Assembly: GCA_030268105.1 (NCBI GenBank)
Contig: BSDZ01000003.1
Coordinates: forward strand, 930,001 to 994,000
Reading direction: 5' to 3'
From: Volvox africanus
Lineage: Eukaryota > Chlorophyta > Chlorophyceae > Chlamydomonadales > Volvocaceae
Length of the DNA: 64,000 bases
In this document: piece by piece, positions 6,966 to 18,790 of the stretch
How positions within the stretch are numbered: the first letter of the stretch is position 1
Layout of the letters: each line of letters opens with the position of its first letter
Notes under the pieces: model-generated
Told to the model about the DNA's origin: nothing
Databases searched by the model: none
Seen by the model: only the letters and a program-made list of their open reading frames with translations
Translations under genes and position numbers: made by a program

Positions 6966-9900
6966 AGGTTGTTGAGAGTGCGCAATGCACATATACCAAT
7001 GAATGATGCAATAAGGGCCAGGCAGGCCTGGGCGCATTCAAATTTCAATAGGTCTGGGCTGGCCGAGAGTGGCCGGTTAGATTTCAGCTGGCTGATGATC
7101 AGGGCAGGTTCTGGAGAGTGAGCCATTGACATATAAGAATAAATGATGCAATAAGGTCCAGGCAGGCCTGGGCACATTGCAAATGTTTACAGGTTTGGGC
7201 TGGCCGAGCGTCAACGGTTAGATTCCCGTTGGCAGGTTGTTGAGAGTGTGCAATGCACATATACCGATGAATGATGCAATAAGGGCCAGGCAGGCCTAAA
7301 AGCATTGCAACTTTTTACAGGTTTGGGCTTGCCGAGAGTCGCTGGTTAGATTCCCGCTGGCAGGTTGTTGAGGGTGCGAAATGCACATATACCAATAAAT
7401 AATGCAATATGGGCCAGGCAGGCCTGGGCGCATTGCAAATTTTAACAGGTTTGGGCTAGCCGAGAGTCGCTGGTTAGATTCCCGCTTGCTGATGATCAGG
7501 GCAGGTTGTTGAGAGTGCGCAATGCACATATACCAATAAATGATGCAATAAGGGCCAGGCAGGCCTGGGCGCATTGCAAATTTCAATAGGTTTTGGGCTG
7601 GCCGAGAGTCGCTGGTTAGATTCCCGCTGGCTGATGATCAGGGCAGGTTCCTGAGAGTGAGCCATGCACATATACTATTTAATGATGCAATAAGGTCCAG
7701 GCAGGCATGGGCGCATTGCAAATTTTAACAGGTTTGGGCTGGCCGAGAGTCGCTGGTTAGATTCCCGCTTGCTTATGATCAGGGCAGGTTCCTGAGAGTG
7801 TGCAATGCACATATACCAATGAATGATGCAAAAAGGGCCAGGCTGACCTGAAAGCATTGCAAATTTTCACCGGTTTGGGCTTGCCGAGAGTCGCTGGTTA
7901 GATTCCCGCTGGCAGGTTGTTGAGGGTGCGAAATGCACATATACCAATGAATGATGCAATAAGGGCCAGGCAGGCCAGGGCGCATTGCAAATTTTAACAG
8001 GTTTGCGCTAGCCGAGAGTCGCTGGTTAGATTCCCGCTTGCTGATGATCAGGGCAGGTTGTTGAGAGTGCGCAATGCACATATACCAATAAATGATGCAA
8101 AAAGGGCCAGGCAGGCCTGGGCGCATTGCAAATTTCAATAGGTTTTGGGCTGGCCGAGAGTCACTGGTTAGATTCCCGCTGGCTGATGATTAGGGCAGGT
8201 TCCTGAGAGTGAGCCATGCACATATACTATTTAATGATGCAATAAGGTCCAGGCAGGCCTGGGCGCATTGAAAAAATTAATAGGTTTGGGCTGGCCGAGC
8301 ATCACCGTTTAGATTCCCACTTGCTGATGATCAGGGCAGGTTGTTGAGAGTGTGCAATGCACATATACCAATGAATGATGCAATAAAGGCAAGGCTGACC
8401 TGAAAGCATTGCAAATTTTCACAGGTTTGGGCTGGCCGAGAGTCGCTGGTTAGATTCCCGCTGGCAGGTTGTTGAGGGTGCGAAATGCACATATACCAAT
8501 AAATGATGCAATAAGGGCCAGGCAGGCCAGGGCGCATTGCAAATTTTAACAGGTTTGCGCTAGCCGAGAGTCGCTGGTTAGATTCCCGCTTGCTGATGAT
8601 CAGGGCAGGTTGTTGAGAGTGCGCAATGCACATATACCAATAAATGATGCAATAAGGGCCAGGCAGGCCTGGGCGCATTGCAAATTTCAATAGGTTTTGG
8701 GCTGGCCGAGAGTCGCTGGTTAGATTCCCGCTGGCTGATGATTAGGTCAGGTTCCTGAGAGTGAGCCATGAACATATACTATTTAATGATGCAATAAGGT
8801 CCAGGCAGGCCTGGGCGCATTGCAAATTTCAATAGGTTTGGGCTGGCCGAGCATCACCGTTTAGATTCCCACTTGCTGATGATCAGGGCAGGTTGTTGAG
8901 AGTGAGCCATGCACATTTAAGAATAAATGATGCAATAAGGGCCAGGCAGGCCTAAAAGCATTGCAAATTTCAATAGGTTTTGGGCTGGCGAGAGAGTCTC
9001 CTGTTAAATTCCCACTGGATGATGATAAGGGCAGGTTGTTGAGAGTGCGCAATGCAAATATACCAATGAATGATGCAATAAGGGCCAGGCAGGCCTGGGC
9101 GCATTGCAAATTTCAATAGGTTTTGGGCTGGCCGAGAGTCGCTGGTTAGATTCCCGCTGGCTGATGATCAGGGCAGGTTGTTGAGTGTGACCCATGCACA
9201 TATACTATTTAATGATGCAATAAGGGCCAGGCAGGCCTGGGCGCATTACACATTTTAACAGGTTTTGGGCTGGCCGAGAGTCGCTGGTTAGATTTTCGCT
9301 CGCAGGTTGTTGAGGGTGCGCAATGCACATATACCAATGAATGATGCAATAAGGGCCAGGCAGGCCTGGGCGCATTTAAATTTCAATAGGTCTGGGCTGG
9401 CCGAGAGTTGCCGGTTAGATTTCAGCTGGCTGAAGATCAGGGCAGGTTCTGGAGAGTGAGCCATTGACATATAAGAATAAATGATGCAATAAGGTCCAGG
9501 CAGGCCTGGGCGCATTGCAAATGTTTCCAGGTTTGGGCTGGCCGAGCGTCAACGGTTAGATTCCCGTTGGCAGGTTGTTGAGAGTGTGCAATGCACATAT
9601 ACCGATGAATGATGCAATAAGGGCCAGGCAGGCCTAAAAGCATTGCAACTTTTTACAGGTTTGGGCTTGCCGAGAGTCGCTGGTTAGATTCCCGCTGGCA
9701 GGTTGTTGAGGGTGCGAAATGCACATATACCAATAAATAATGCAATATGGGCCAGGCAGGCCTGGGCGCATTGCAAATTTTAACAGGTTTGGGCTAGCCG
9801 AGAGTCGCTGGTTAGATTCCCGCTTGCTGATGATCAGGGCAGGTTGTTGAGAGTGCGCAATGCACATATACCAATAAATGATGCAATAAGGGCCAGGCAG

Positions 9901-11697
9901 GCCTGGGCGCATTGCAAATTTCAATAGGTTTTGGGCTGGCCGAGAGTCGCTGGTTAGATTCCCGCTGGCTGATGATCAGGGCAGGTTCCTGAGAGTGAGC
10001 CATGCACATATACTATTTAATGATGCAATAAGGTCCAGGCAGGCATGGGCGCATTGCAAATTTTAACAGGTTTGGGCTGGCCGAGAGTCGCTGGTTAGAT
10101 TCCCGCTTGCTTATGATCAGGGCAGGTTCCTGAGAGTGTGCAATGCACATATACCAATGAATGATGCAAAAAGGGCCAGGCTGACCTGAAAGCATTGCAA
10201 ATTTTCACCGGTTTGGGCTTGCCGAGAGTCGCTGGTTAGATTCCCGCTGGCAGGTTGTTGAGGGTGCGAAATGCACATATACCAATGAATGATGCAATAA
10301 GGGCCAGGCAGGCCAGGGCGCATTGCAAATTTTAACAGGTTTGCGCTAGCCGAGAGTCGCTGGTTAGATTCCCGCTTGCTGATGATCAGGGCAGGTTGTT
10401 GAGAGTGCGCAATGCACATATACCAAGAAATGATGCAAAAAGGGCCAGGCAGGCCTGGGCGCATTGCAAATTTCAATAGGTTTTGGGCTGGCCGAGAGTC
10501 ACTGGTTAGATTCCCGCTGGCTGATGATTAGGGCAGGTTCCTGAGAGTGAGCCATGCACATATACTATTTAATGATGCAATAAGGTCCAGGCAGGCCTGG
10601 GCGCATTGAAAAAATTAATAGGTTTGGGCTGGCCGAGCATCACCGTTTAGATTCCCACTTGCTGATGATCAGGGCAGGTTGTTGAGAGTGTGCAATGCAC
10701 ATATACCAATGAATGATGCAATAAAGGCAAGGCTGACCTGAAAGCATTGCAAATTTTCACAGGTTTGGGCTGGCCGAGAGTCGCTGGTTAGATTCCCGCT
10801 GGCAGGTTGTTGAGGGTGCGAAATGCACATATACCAATAAATGATGCAATAAGGGCCAGGCAGGCCAGGGCGCATTGCAAATTTTAACAGGTTTGCGCTA
10901 GCCGAGAGTCTCTGGTTAGATTCCCGCTTGCTGATGATCAGGGCAGGTTGTTGAGAGTGCGCAATGCACATATACCAATAAATGATGCAATAAGGGCCAG
11001 GCAGGCCTGGGCGCATTGCAAATTTCAATAGGTTTTGGGCTGGCCGAGAGTCGCTGGTTAGATTCCCGCTGGCTGATGATTAGGTCAGGTTCCTGAGAGT
11101 GAGCCATGAACATATACTATTTAATGATGCAATAAGGTCCAGGCAGGCCTGGGCGCATTGCAAATTTCAATAGGTTTGGGCTGGCCGAGCATCACCGTTT
11201 AGATTCCCACTTGCTGATGATCAGGGCAGGTTGTTGAGAGTGAGCCATGCACATTTAAGAATAAATGATGCAATAAGGGCCAGGCAGGCCTAAAAGCATT
11301 GCAAATTTCAATAGGTTTTGGGCTGGCGAGAGAGTCTCCTGTTAAATTCCCACTGGATGATGATAAGGGCAGGTTGTTGAGAGTGCGCAATGCAAATATA
11401 CCAATGAATGATGCAATAAGGGCCAGGCAGGCCTGGGCGCATTGCAAATTTCAATAGGTTTTGGGCTGGCCGAGAGTCGCTGGTTAGATTCCCGCTGGCT
11501 GATGATCAGGGCAGGTTGTTGAGTGTGACCCATGCACATATACTATTTAATGATGCAATAAGGGCCAGGCAGGCCTGGGCGCATTACACATTTTAACAGG
11601 TTTTGGGCTGGCCGAGAGTCGCTTGTTAGATTTTCGCTCGCAGGTTGTTAAGGGTGCGCAATGCACATATACCAATGAATGATGCAATAAGGGCCAG
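6966..11697. repeat. 17-mer higher-order repeat, 2338-bp period, ~2 copies
   Basis: Monomer starts of the first unit are 7105, 7233, 7361, 7502, 7644, 7785, 7913, 8054, 8196, 8337, 8465, 8606, 8748, 8889, 9032, 9174 and 9303. The second unit starts at 9443. Lengths 128-128-141-142-141-128-141-142-141-128-141-142-141-143-142-129-140 sum to 2338. The internal 128-141-142-141 motif repeats in tandem, suggesting this HOR grew by duplicating a four-monomer sub-block. The match ends near 11697, where GGCAGGCCTGGG is replaced by GGCTGACCTGAA. A second locus of the same HOR lies at 36.4-40.3 kb. Confidence 0.93.
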
Positions 11698-11768
11698 GCT
11701 GACCTGAAAGCATTGCAAATTTTCACCGGTTTGGGCTTGCCGAGAGTCGCTGGTTAGATTCCCGCTGG

Positions 11769-14288
11769 CAGGTTGTTGAGGGTGCGAAATGCACATATAC
11801 CAATGAATGATGCAATAAGGGCCAGGCAGGCCTGGGCGCATTGCAAATTTTAACAGGTTTGCGCTAGCCGAGAGTCGCTGGTTAGATTCCCGCATGCTGA
11901 TGATCAGGGCAGGTTGTTGAGAGTGCGCAATGCACATATACCAATAAATGATGCAATAAGGGCCAGGCAGGCCTGGGCGCATTGCAAATTTCAATAGGTT
12001 TTGGGCTGGCCGAGAGTCGCTGGTTAGATTCCCGCTGGCTGATGATCAGGGCAGGTTCCTGAGAGTGAGCCATGCACATATACTATTTAATGATGCAATA
12101 AGGTCCAGGCAGGCATGGGCGCATTGCAAATTTTAACAGGTTTGGGCTGGCCGAGCGTCAACGGTTAGATTCCCGCTTGCTGATGATCAGGGCAGATTGT
12201 TGAGAGTGTGCAATGCACATATACCAATGAATGATGCAATAAGGGCCAGGCTGACCTGAAAGCATTGCAAATTTTCACCGGTTTGGGCTTGCCGAGAGTC
12301 GCTTGTTAGATTCCCGCTGGCAGGTTGTTGAGGGTGCGAAATGCACATATACCAATAAATGATTCAATAAGGGCCAGGCAGGCCTGGGCGCATTGCAAAT
12401 TTCAATAGGTTTTGGGCTGGCCGAGAGTCGCTGGTAAGATTCCCGCTGGCTGATGATCAGGGCAGGTTCCTGAGAGTGAGCCATGCACATATACCAATAA
12501 ATGATGCAATAAGGTACAGGCAGGCCTGGGCGCATTGCGAATTTCAATAGGTTTGGGCTGGCCGAGCATCACCGTTTAGATTCCCACTTGCTGATGATCA
12601 GGGCAGGTTGTTGAGAGTGAGCCATGCACATTTAAGAATTAATGATGCAATAAGGTCCAGGCAGGCCTGGGCGCATTGCAAATTTCAATAGGTTTGGGCT
12701 GGCCAAGAGTTGCCGGTTAGATTCCCGCTGGCTGATGATCAGGGCAGGTTGTTGAGAGTGCGCAATGCACATATACCAATAAATGATGCAATAAGGGCCA
12801 GGCAGGCCTGGGCGCATTTCAAATTTCAATAGGTTTGGGGCTGGCCTAGAGTGGCTGGTTAGATTCCCGCTGGCTGATGATCAGGGCAGGTTCCTGAGAG
12901 TGAGCCATGCACATATACTATTTAATGATGCAATAAGGTCCAGGCAGGCCTGGGCGCATTGCAAATTTCAAATGGTTTGGGCTTGCCGAGAGTCGCTGGT
13001 TAGATTCCCGCTGGCAGGTTGTTGGGGGTGCGAAATGCACATATACCAATAAATGATGCAATAAGGGCCAGGCAGGCCTGGGCGCATTGCAAATTTTAAC
13101 AGGTTTGCGCTAGCCGAGAGTCGCTGGTTAGATTCCCGCATGCTGATGATCAGGGCAGGTTGTTGAGAGTGCGCAATGCACATATACCAATAAATGATGC
13201 AATAAGGGCCAGGCAGGCCTGGGCGCATTGCAAATTTCAATAGGTTTTGGGCTGGCCGAGAGTCGCTGGTTAGATTCCCGCTGGCTGATGATCAGGGCAG
13301 GTTCCTGAGAGTGAGCCATGCACATATACTATTTAATGATGCAATAAGGTCCAGGCAGGCATGGGCGCATTGCAAATTTTAACAGGTTTGGGCTGGCCGA
13401 GCGTCAACGGTTAGATTCCCGCTTGCTGATGATCAGGGCAGATTGTTGAGAGTGTGCAATGCACATATACCAATGAATGATGCAATAAGGGCCAGGCTGA
13501 CCTGAAAGCATTGCAAATTTTCACCGGTTTGGGCTTGCCGAGAGTCGCTGGTTAGATTCCCGCTGGCAGGTTGTTGAGGGTGCGAAATGCACATATACCA
13601 ATAAATGATTCAATAAGGGCCAGGCAGGCCTGGGCGCATTGCAAATTTCAATAGGTTTTGGGCTGGCCGAGAGTCGCTGGTAAGATTCCCGCTGGCTGAT
13701 GATCAGGGCAGGTTCCTGAGAGTGAGCCATGCACATATACCAATAAATGATGCAATAAGGTACAGGCAGGCCTGGGCGCATTGCGAATTTCAATAGGTTT
13801 GGGCTGGCCGAGCATCACCGTTTAGATTCCCACTTGCTGATGATCAGGGCAGGTTGTTGAGAGTGAGCCATGCACATTTAAGAATTAATGATGCAATAAG
13901 GTCCAGGCAGGCCTGGGCGCATTGCAAATTTCAATAGGTTTGGGCTGGCCAAGAGTTGCCGGATAGATTCCCGCTGGCTGATGATCAGGGCAGGTTCCTG
14001 AGAGTGCGCAATGCACATATACCAATAAATGATGCAATAAGGGCCAGGCAGGCCTGGGCGCATTTCAAATTTCAATAGGTTTGGGGCTGGCCTAGAGTGG
14101 CTGGTTAGATTCCCGCTGGCTGATGATCAGGGCAGGTTCCTGAGAGTGAGCCATGCACATATACTATTTAATGATGCAATAAGGTCCAGGCAGGCCTGGG
14201 CGCATTGCAAATTTCAAATGGTTTGGGCTTGCCGAGAGTCGCTGGTTAGATTCCCGCTGGCAGGTTGTTGGGGGTGCGAAATGCACAT
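11769..14288. repeat. 9-mer higher-order repeat, 1246-bp period, 2 copies
   Basis: Unit 1 monomer starts are 11769, 11910, 12052, 12193, 12321, 12463, 12604, 12745 and 12887, and unit 2 starts at 13015. Lengths 141-142-141-128-142-141-141-142-128 sum to 1246. Diagnostic variants shared by both units are GGCAGATTGTTG, GATTCAATAAGG, CTGGTAAGATTC, GCGAATTTCAATAGG and GGCCTAGAGTGGC. The two units differ at several bases, for example the start of the eighth monomer is GGTTGTTG in unit 1 and GGTTCCTG in unit 2. The 143-bp monomer class is absent. Confidence 0.92.
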
Positions 14289-17200
14289 ATACCAATGAAT
14301 GATGCAATGAGGTCCAGGCAGGCCTGGGCGCATTGCAAATGTTAACAGGTTTGGGCTAGCCGAGATTCCCTGGTTAGATTCCTGCTTGCTTATGATCAGG
14401 GCAGGTTGTTGAGAGTGCGCAATGCACATATACCAATAAATGATGCAATAAGGGCCAGGCAGGCCTGGGCGCATTTCAAATTTCAATAGGTTTGGGGCTG
14501 GCCGAGAGTTGCAGGTTAGATTTCCGCTGGCTGACGATCAGGGCAGGTTCTGGAGAGTCAGCCATGGACATATAAGAATAAATGATGCAATAAGGTCCAG
14601 CCAGGCATGGGCGCATTGCAAATATTAACAGGTTTGGGCTGGCCGAGCGTCAACGGTTAGATTCCCATTGGCAGGAAGTTGAGAGTGTGCGATGCACATA
14701 TACCAATGAATGATGCAATAAGGGCAAGGCTGACCTGAAAGCATTGCAAATTTTCACCGGTTTGGGCTTGCCGAGAGTCGCTGGTTAGATTCCCGCTGGC
14801 AGGTTGTTGAGGGTGCGAAATGCACATATACCAATGAATGATGCAATAAGGGCCAGGCAGGCCTGGGCGCATTGCAAATTTTAACAGGTTTGGGCTAGCC
14901 GAGAGTCGCTGGTTAGATTCCCGCTTGCTGATGATCAGGGCAGGTTGTTGAGAGTGCGCAATGCACATATACCAATAAATGATGCAATAAGGTCCAGGCA
15001 GGCCTGGGCGCATTGCAAATTTCAATAGGTTTTGGGCTGGCCTAGAGTGGCTGGTTAGATTCCCGCTGGCTGATGATCAGGGGAGGTTCCTGAGAGTGAG
15101 CCATGCACATATACTATTAAATGATGCAATAAGGTCCAGGCAGGCCTGGGCGCATTGCAAATTTCAAATGGTTTGGGCTTTCTGAGAGTCGCTGGTTAGA
15201 TTCCCGCTGGCAGGTTGTTGAGGGTGCGAAATGCACATATACCAATGAATGATGCAATAAGGTCCAGGCAGGCCTGGGCGCATTGCAAATTTTAACAGGT
15301 TTGGGCTAGCCGAGAGTCGCTGGTTAGATTCCCGCATGCTGATGATCAGGGCAGGTTGTTGAGAGTGCGCAAGGCACATATACCAATAAATGATGCAATA
15401 AGGGCCAGGCAGGCCTGGGCACATTCAAATTTCAATAGGTCTGGGCTGGCCGAGAGTTGCAGGTTAGATTTCCGCTGGCTGACGATCAGGGCAGGTTCTG
15501 GAGAGTGAGCCATTGACATATAAGAATAAATGATGCAATAAGGTCCAGCCAGGCATGGGCGCATTGCAAATATTTACAGGTTTGGGCTGGCCGAGCGTCA
15601 ACGGTTAGATTCCCGCTTGCTGATGATCAGGGCAGATTGTTGAGAGTGTGCAATGCACATATACCAATGAATGATGCAATAAGGGCCAGGCTGACCTGAA
15701 AGCATTGCAAATTTTCACCGGTTTGGGCTTGCCGAGAGTCGCTGGTTAGATTCCCGCTGGCAGGTTGTTGAGGGTGCGAAATGCACATATACCAATAAAT
15801 GATTCAATAAGGGCCAGGCAGGCCTGGGCGCATTGCAAATTTCAATAGGTTTTGGGCTGGCCGAGAGTCGCTGGTAAGATTCCCGCTGGCTGATGATCAG
15901 GGCAGGTTCCTGAGAGTGAGCCATGCACATATACCAATAAATGATGCAATAAGGTACAGGAAGGCCTGGGCGCATTGCAAATTTCAATAAGTTTGGGCTG
16001 GCCGAGCATCACCGTTTAGATTCCCACTTGCTGATGATCAGGGCAGGTTGTTGAGAGTGAGCCATGCACATTTAAGAATTAATGATGCAATAAGGTCCAG
16101 GCAGGCCTGGGCGCATTGCAAATTTCAATAGGTTTGGGCTGGCCAAGAGTTGCCGGTTAGATTCCCGCTGGCTGATGATCAGGGCAGGTTCTGGAGAGTG
16201 AGCCATGCACATATACTATTTAATGATGCAATAAGGTACAGGCAGGCCTGGGCGCATTGCAAATTTCAATAGGTTTGGGCTGGCCAAGAGTTGCCGGTTA
16301 GATTCCCGCTGGCTGATGATCAGGGCAGGTTCTGGAGAGTGAGCCATGGACATATAAGAATAAATGATGCAATAAGGTCCAGGCAGGCCTGGGCGCATTG
16401 CAAATATTTACAGGTTTGGGCTGGCCGTGCATCACCGTTTACATTCCCACTTGCTGATGATCATGGCAGGTTGTTGAGGGTGCGCAATGTACATATACCA
16501 ATGAATGATGCAATAAGGGCCAGGCAGGCCTGGGAGCATTTCAAATTTCAATAGGTTTGGGGCTGGCCGAGAGTGGCTGGTTAGATTCCCGCTGGCTGAT
16601 GATCAGGGCAGGATCTGGAGAGTGAGCCATGCACATATACTATTTAATGATGCAATAAGGGCCAGGCAGGCCTGGGCGCATTACAAATTTTAACAGGTTT
16701 GGGCTAGCCGAGAGTCGCTGGTTAGATTCCCGCTTGCTGATGATCAGGGTAGGTTGTTGAGAGTGTGCAATGCACATATACCAATGAATGATGCAATAAG
16801 GGCCAGGCTGACCTGAAAGCATTGCAAATTTTCACAGGTTTGGGCTTGCCGAGAGTCGCTGGTTAGATTCCCGCTGGCAGGTTGTTGAGGGTGCGAAATG
16901 CACATATACCAATGAATGATGCAATAAGGGCCAGGCAGGCCTGGGCGAATTGCAAATTTCAATAGGTCTGGGCTGGCCGAGAGTTGCCGGTTAGATTTCC
17001 GCTGGCTGACGATCAGGGCAGCTTCTGGAGAGTGAGCCATTGACATATAAGAATAAATGATGCAATAAGGTCCAGCCAGGCATGGGCGCATTGCAAATAT
17101 TAACAGGTTTGGGCTGGCCGAGCGTCAACGGTTAGATTCCCATTGGCAGGAAGTTGAGAGTGTGCGATGCACATATACCAATGAATGATGCAATAAGGGC

Positions 17201-18040
17201 AAGGCTGACCTGAAAGCATTGCAAATTTTCACCGGTTTGGGCTTGCTGAGAGTCGCTGGTTAGATTCCCGCTGGCAGGTTGTTGAGGGTGCGAAATGCAC
17301 ATATACCAATGAATGATGCAATAAGGGCCAGGCAGGCCTGGGCGCATTGCAAATTTTAACAGGTTTGGGCTAGCCAAGAGTCGCTGGTTAGATTCCCGCT
17401 GGCAGGTTGTTGAGGGTGCGAAATGCACATATACCAATGAATGATGCAATAAGGGCCAGGCAGGCCTGGGCGCATTGCAAATTTCAATAGGTTTTGGGCT
17501 GGCCGAGAGTCGCTGGTTAGATTCCCGCTGGCTGATGATCAGGGCAGGTTCCTGAGAGTAAGCCATGCACATATACTATTTAATAATGCAATAAGGTCCA
17601 GGCAGGCATGGGCGCATTGCAAATTTTAACAGGTTTGGGCTGGCCGAGAGTCGCTGGTTAGATTCCCGCTTGCTGATAATCAGGGCAGGTTGTTGAGAGT
17701 GCGAAATGTACATATACCAATAAATGATGCAAAAAGGGCCAGGCAGGCCTGGGCGCATTGCAAATTTTAATAGGTTTTGGGCTGGCCGAGAGTCGCTGGT
17801 TAGATTCCCGCTGGCTGATGATCAGGGCAGGTTCCTGAGAGTGAGCCATGCACATATACTATTTAATGATGCAATAAGGTCCAGGCAGGCCTGGGCGCAT
17901 TGCAAATTTTAACAGGTTTGGGCTAGCCGAGAGTCGCTGGTTAGATTCCCGCTTGCTGATAATCAGGGCAGGTTGTTGAGAGTGCGAAATGTACATATAC
18001 CAATAAATGATGCAAAAAGGGCCAGGCTGACCTGAAAGCA
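14289..18040. repeat. Mixed monomer stretch without a multi-copy higher-order period
   Basis: This stretch is continuous satellite, but I see no complete HOR unit repeated in tandem. It is a patchwork of related pieces. About 15580-16170 matches 12140-12730 (offset 3440), a fragment of the 9-mer including GGCAGATTG and CTGGTAAG. About 14.5-14.9 kb matches 16.98-17.37 kb (offset 2475), sharing the rare CCCATTGGCAGGAAGTTG and CTGACGATCAGGG. The longest open frame in the window, 146 codons on the - strand at 17132-17572, lies here and is a repeat artefact. Confidence 0.85.
15580..16170. repeat. Displaced fragment of the 9-mer HOR
   Basis: This segment matches 12140-12730 at a constant offset of 3440 bp. 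The shared markers run in order: GGCAGATTGTTG, the CTGACCTGAAAGC centre, GATTCAATAAGG, CTGGTAAGATTC, the CACATTTAAGAATTAATG monomer and GGCCAAGAGTTGCC. It covers just over four monomers and is separated from the tandem 9-mer copies by more than 1 kb of other monomers. A transposed or deletion-separated copy explains this more simply than convergence. Small differences exist, for example CAGGAAGGCC near 15.96 kb. Confidence 0.8.
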
Positions 18041-18790
18041 TTGCAAATTTTCACCGGTTTGGGCTTGCCGAGAGTCGCTGGTTAGATTCCCGCTGGCAGG
18101 TTGTTGAGGGTGCGAAATGCACATATACCAATGAATGATGCAATAAGGGCCAGGCAGGCCTGGGCGCAGTGCAAATTTTAACAGGTTTGGGCTAGCCGAG
18201 AGTCGCTGGTTAGATTCCCGCTTGCTGATGATCAGGGCAGGTTGTTGAGGGTGCGCAATGCACATATACCAATAAATGATGCAATAAGGGCCAGGCAGGC
18301 CTGGGCGCATTGCAAATTTCAATAGGTTTTGGGCTGGCCGAGAGTCGCTGGTTAGATTCCCGCTTGCTGATGATCAGGGCAGGTTGTTGAGGGTGCGCAA
18401 TGCACATATACCAATGAATGATGCAATAAGGGCCAGGCAGGCCTGGGCGCAGTGCAAATTTTAACAGGTTTGGGCTTGCCGAGAGTCGCTGGTTAGATTC
18501 CCGCTGGCAGGTTGTTGAGGGTGCGAAATGCACATATACCAATGAATGATGCAATAAGGGCCAGGCAGGCCTGGGCGCAGTGCAAATTTTAACAGGTTTG
18601 GGCTAGCCGAGAGTCGCTGGTTAGATTCCCGCTTGCTGATGATCAGGGCAGGTTGTTGAGGGTGCGCAATGCACATATACCAATAAATGATGCAATAAGG
18701 GCCAGGCAGGCCTGGGCGCATTGCAAATTTCAATAGGTTTTGGGCTGGCCGAGAGTCGCTGGTTAGATTCCCGCTGGCTGATTATCAGGG
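18041..18790. repeat. 3-mer higher-order repeat, 411-bp period, ~2 copies
   Basis: A three-monomer unit is tandemly duplicated. The rare variant GCGCAGTGCAAATTTT, where others have GCGCATTGC, occurs at about 18168, 18451 and 18579, spacings of 283 and 128 bp that sum to 411. The downstream monomer with GTTGAGGGTGCGCAATGC follows at the same offset in both copies. The AGTGC change is confined to this block, so it arose locally and was amplified with it. Confidence 0.85.

Noticed and set aside
6894..7121. Scattered + strand frames of 60-108 codons (for example 6894-7121, 41979-42305, 56785-57087)
   Set aside because: These are forward-strand translations of the same monomer with a repeated arginine/alanine-rich pattern. 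They show no recognisable domain and are explained entirely by repeat composition.
10601..10625. Poly-A-like tract in GAAAAAATTAATAGG as a retroposon tail or insertion scar
   Set aside because: It is a variant of the GCAAATTTCAATAGG segment in phase with the monomer. It is repeated with the 17-mer cycle and has no target-site duplication or inserted sequence.
17132..17572. 146-codon open frame on the - strand, the longest in the window, with many similar 60-133-codon frames elsewhere
   Set aside because: It is a read-through of satellite monomers. The same peptide fragments recur hundreds of times in all three - strand frames, start at arbitrary ATGs, and break at every 142- or 128-bp unit. 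No ribosome-binding, splice or domain signature is visible.
18168..18590. The 411-bp triplets at 18 kb and 42.7 kb as copies of one HOR
   Set aside because: Only the total length agrees. The monomer variants differ (GCGCAGTGC versus AATGCTGCAATAAGG and CACATATTCC), so they are independent three-monomer duplications.
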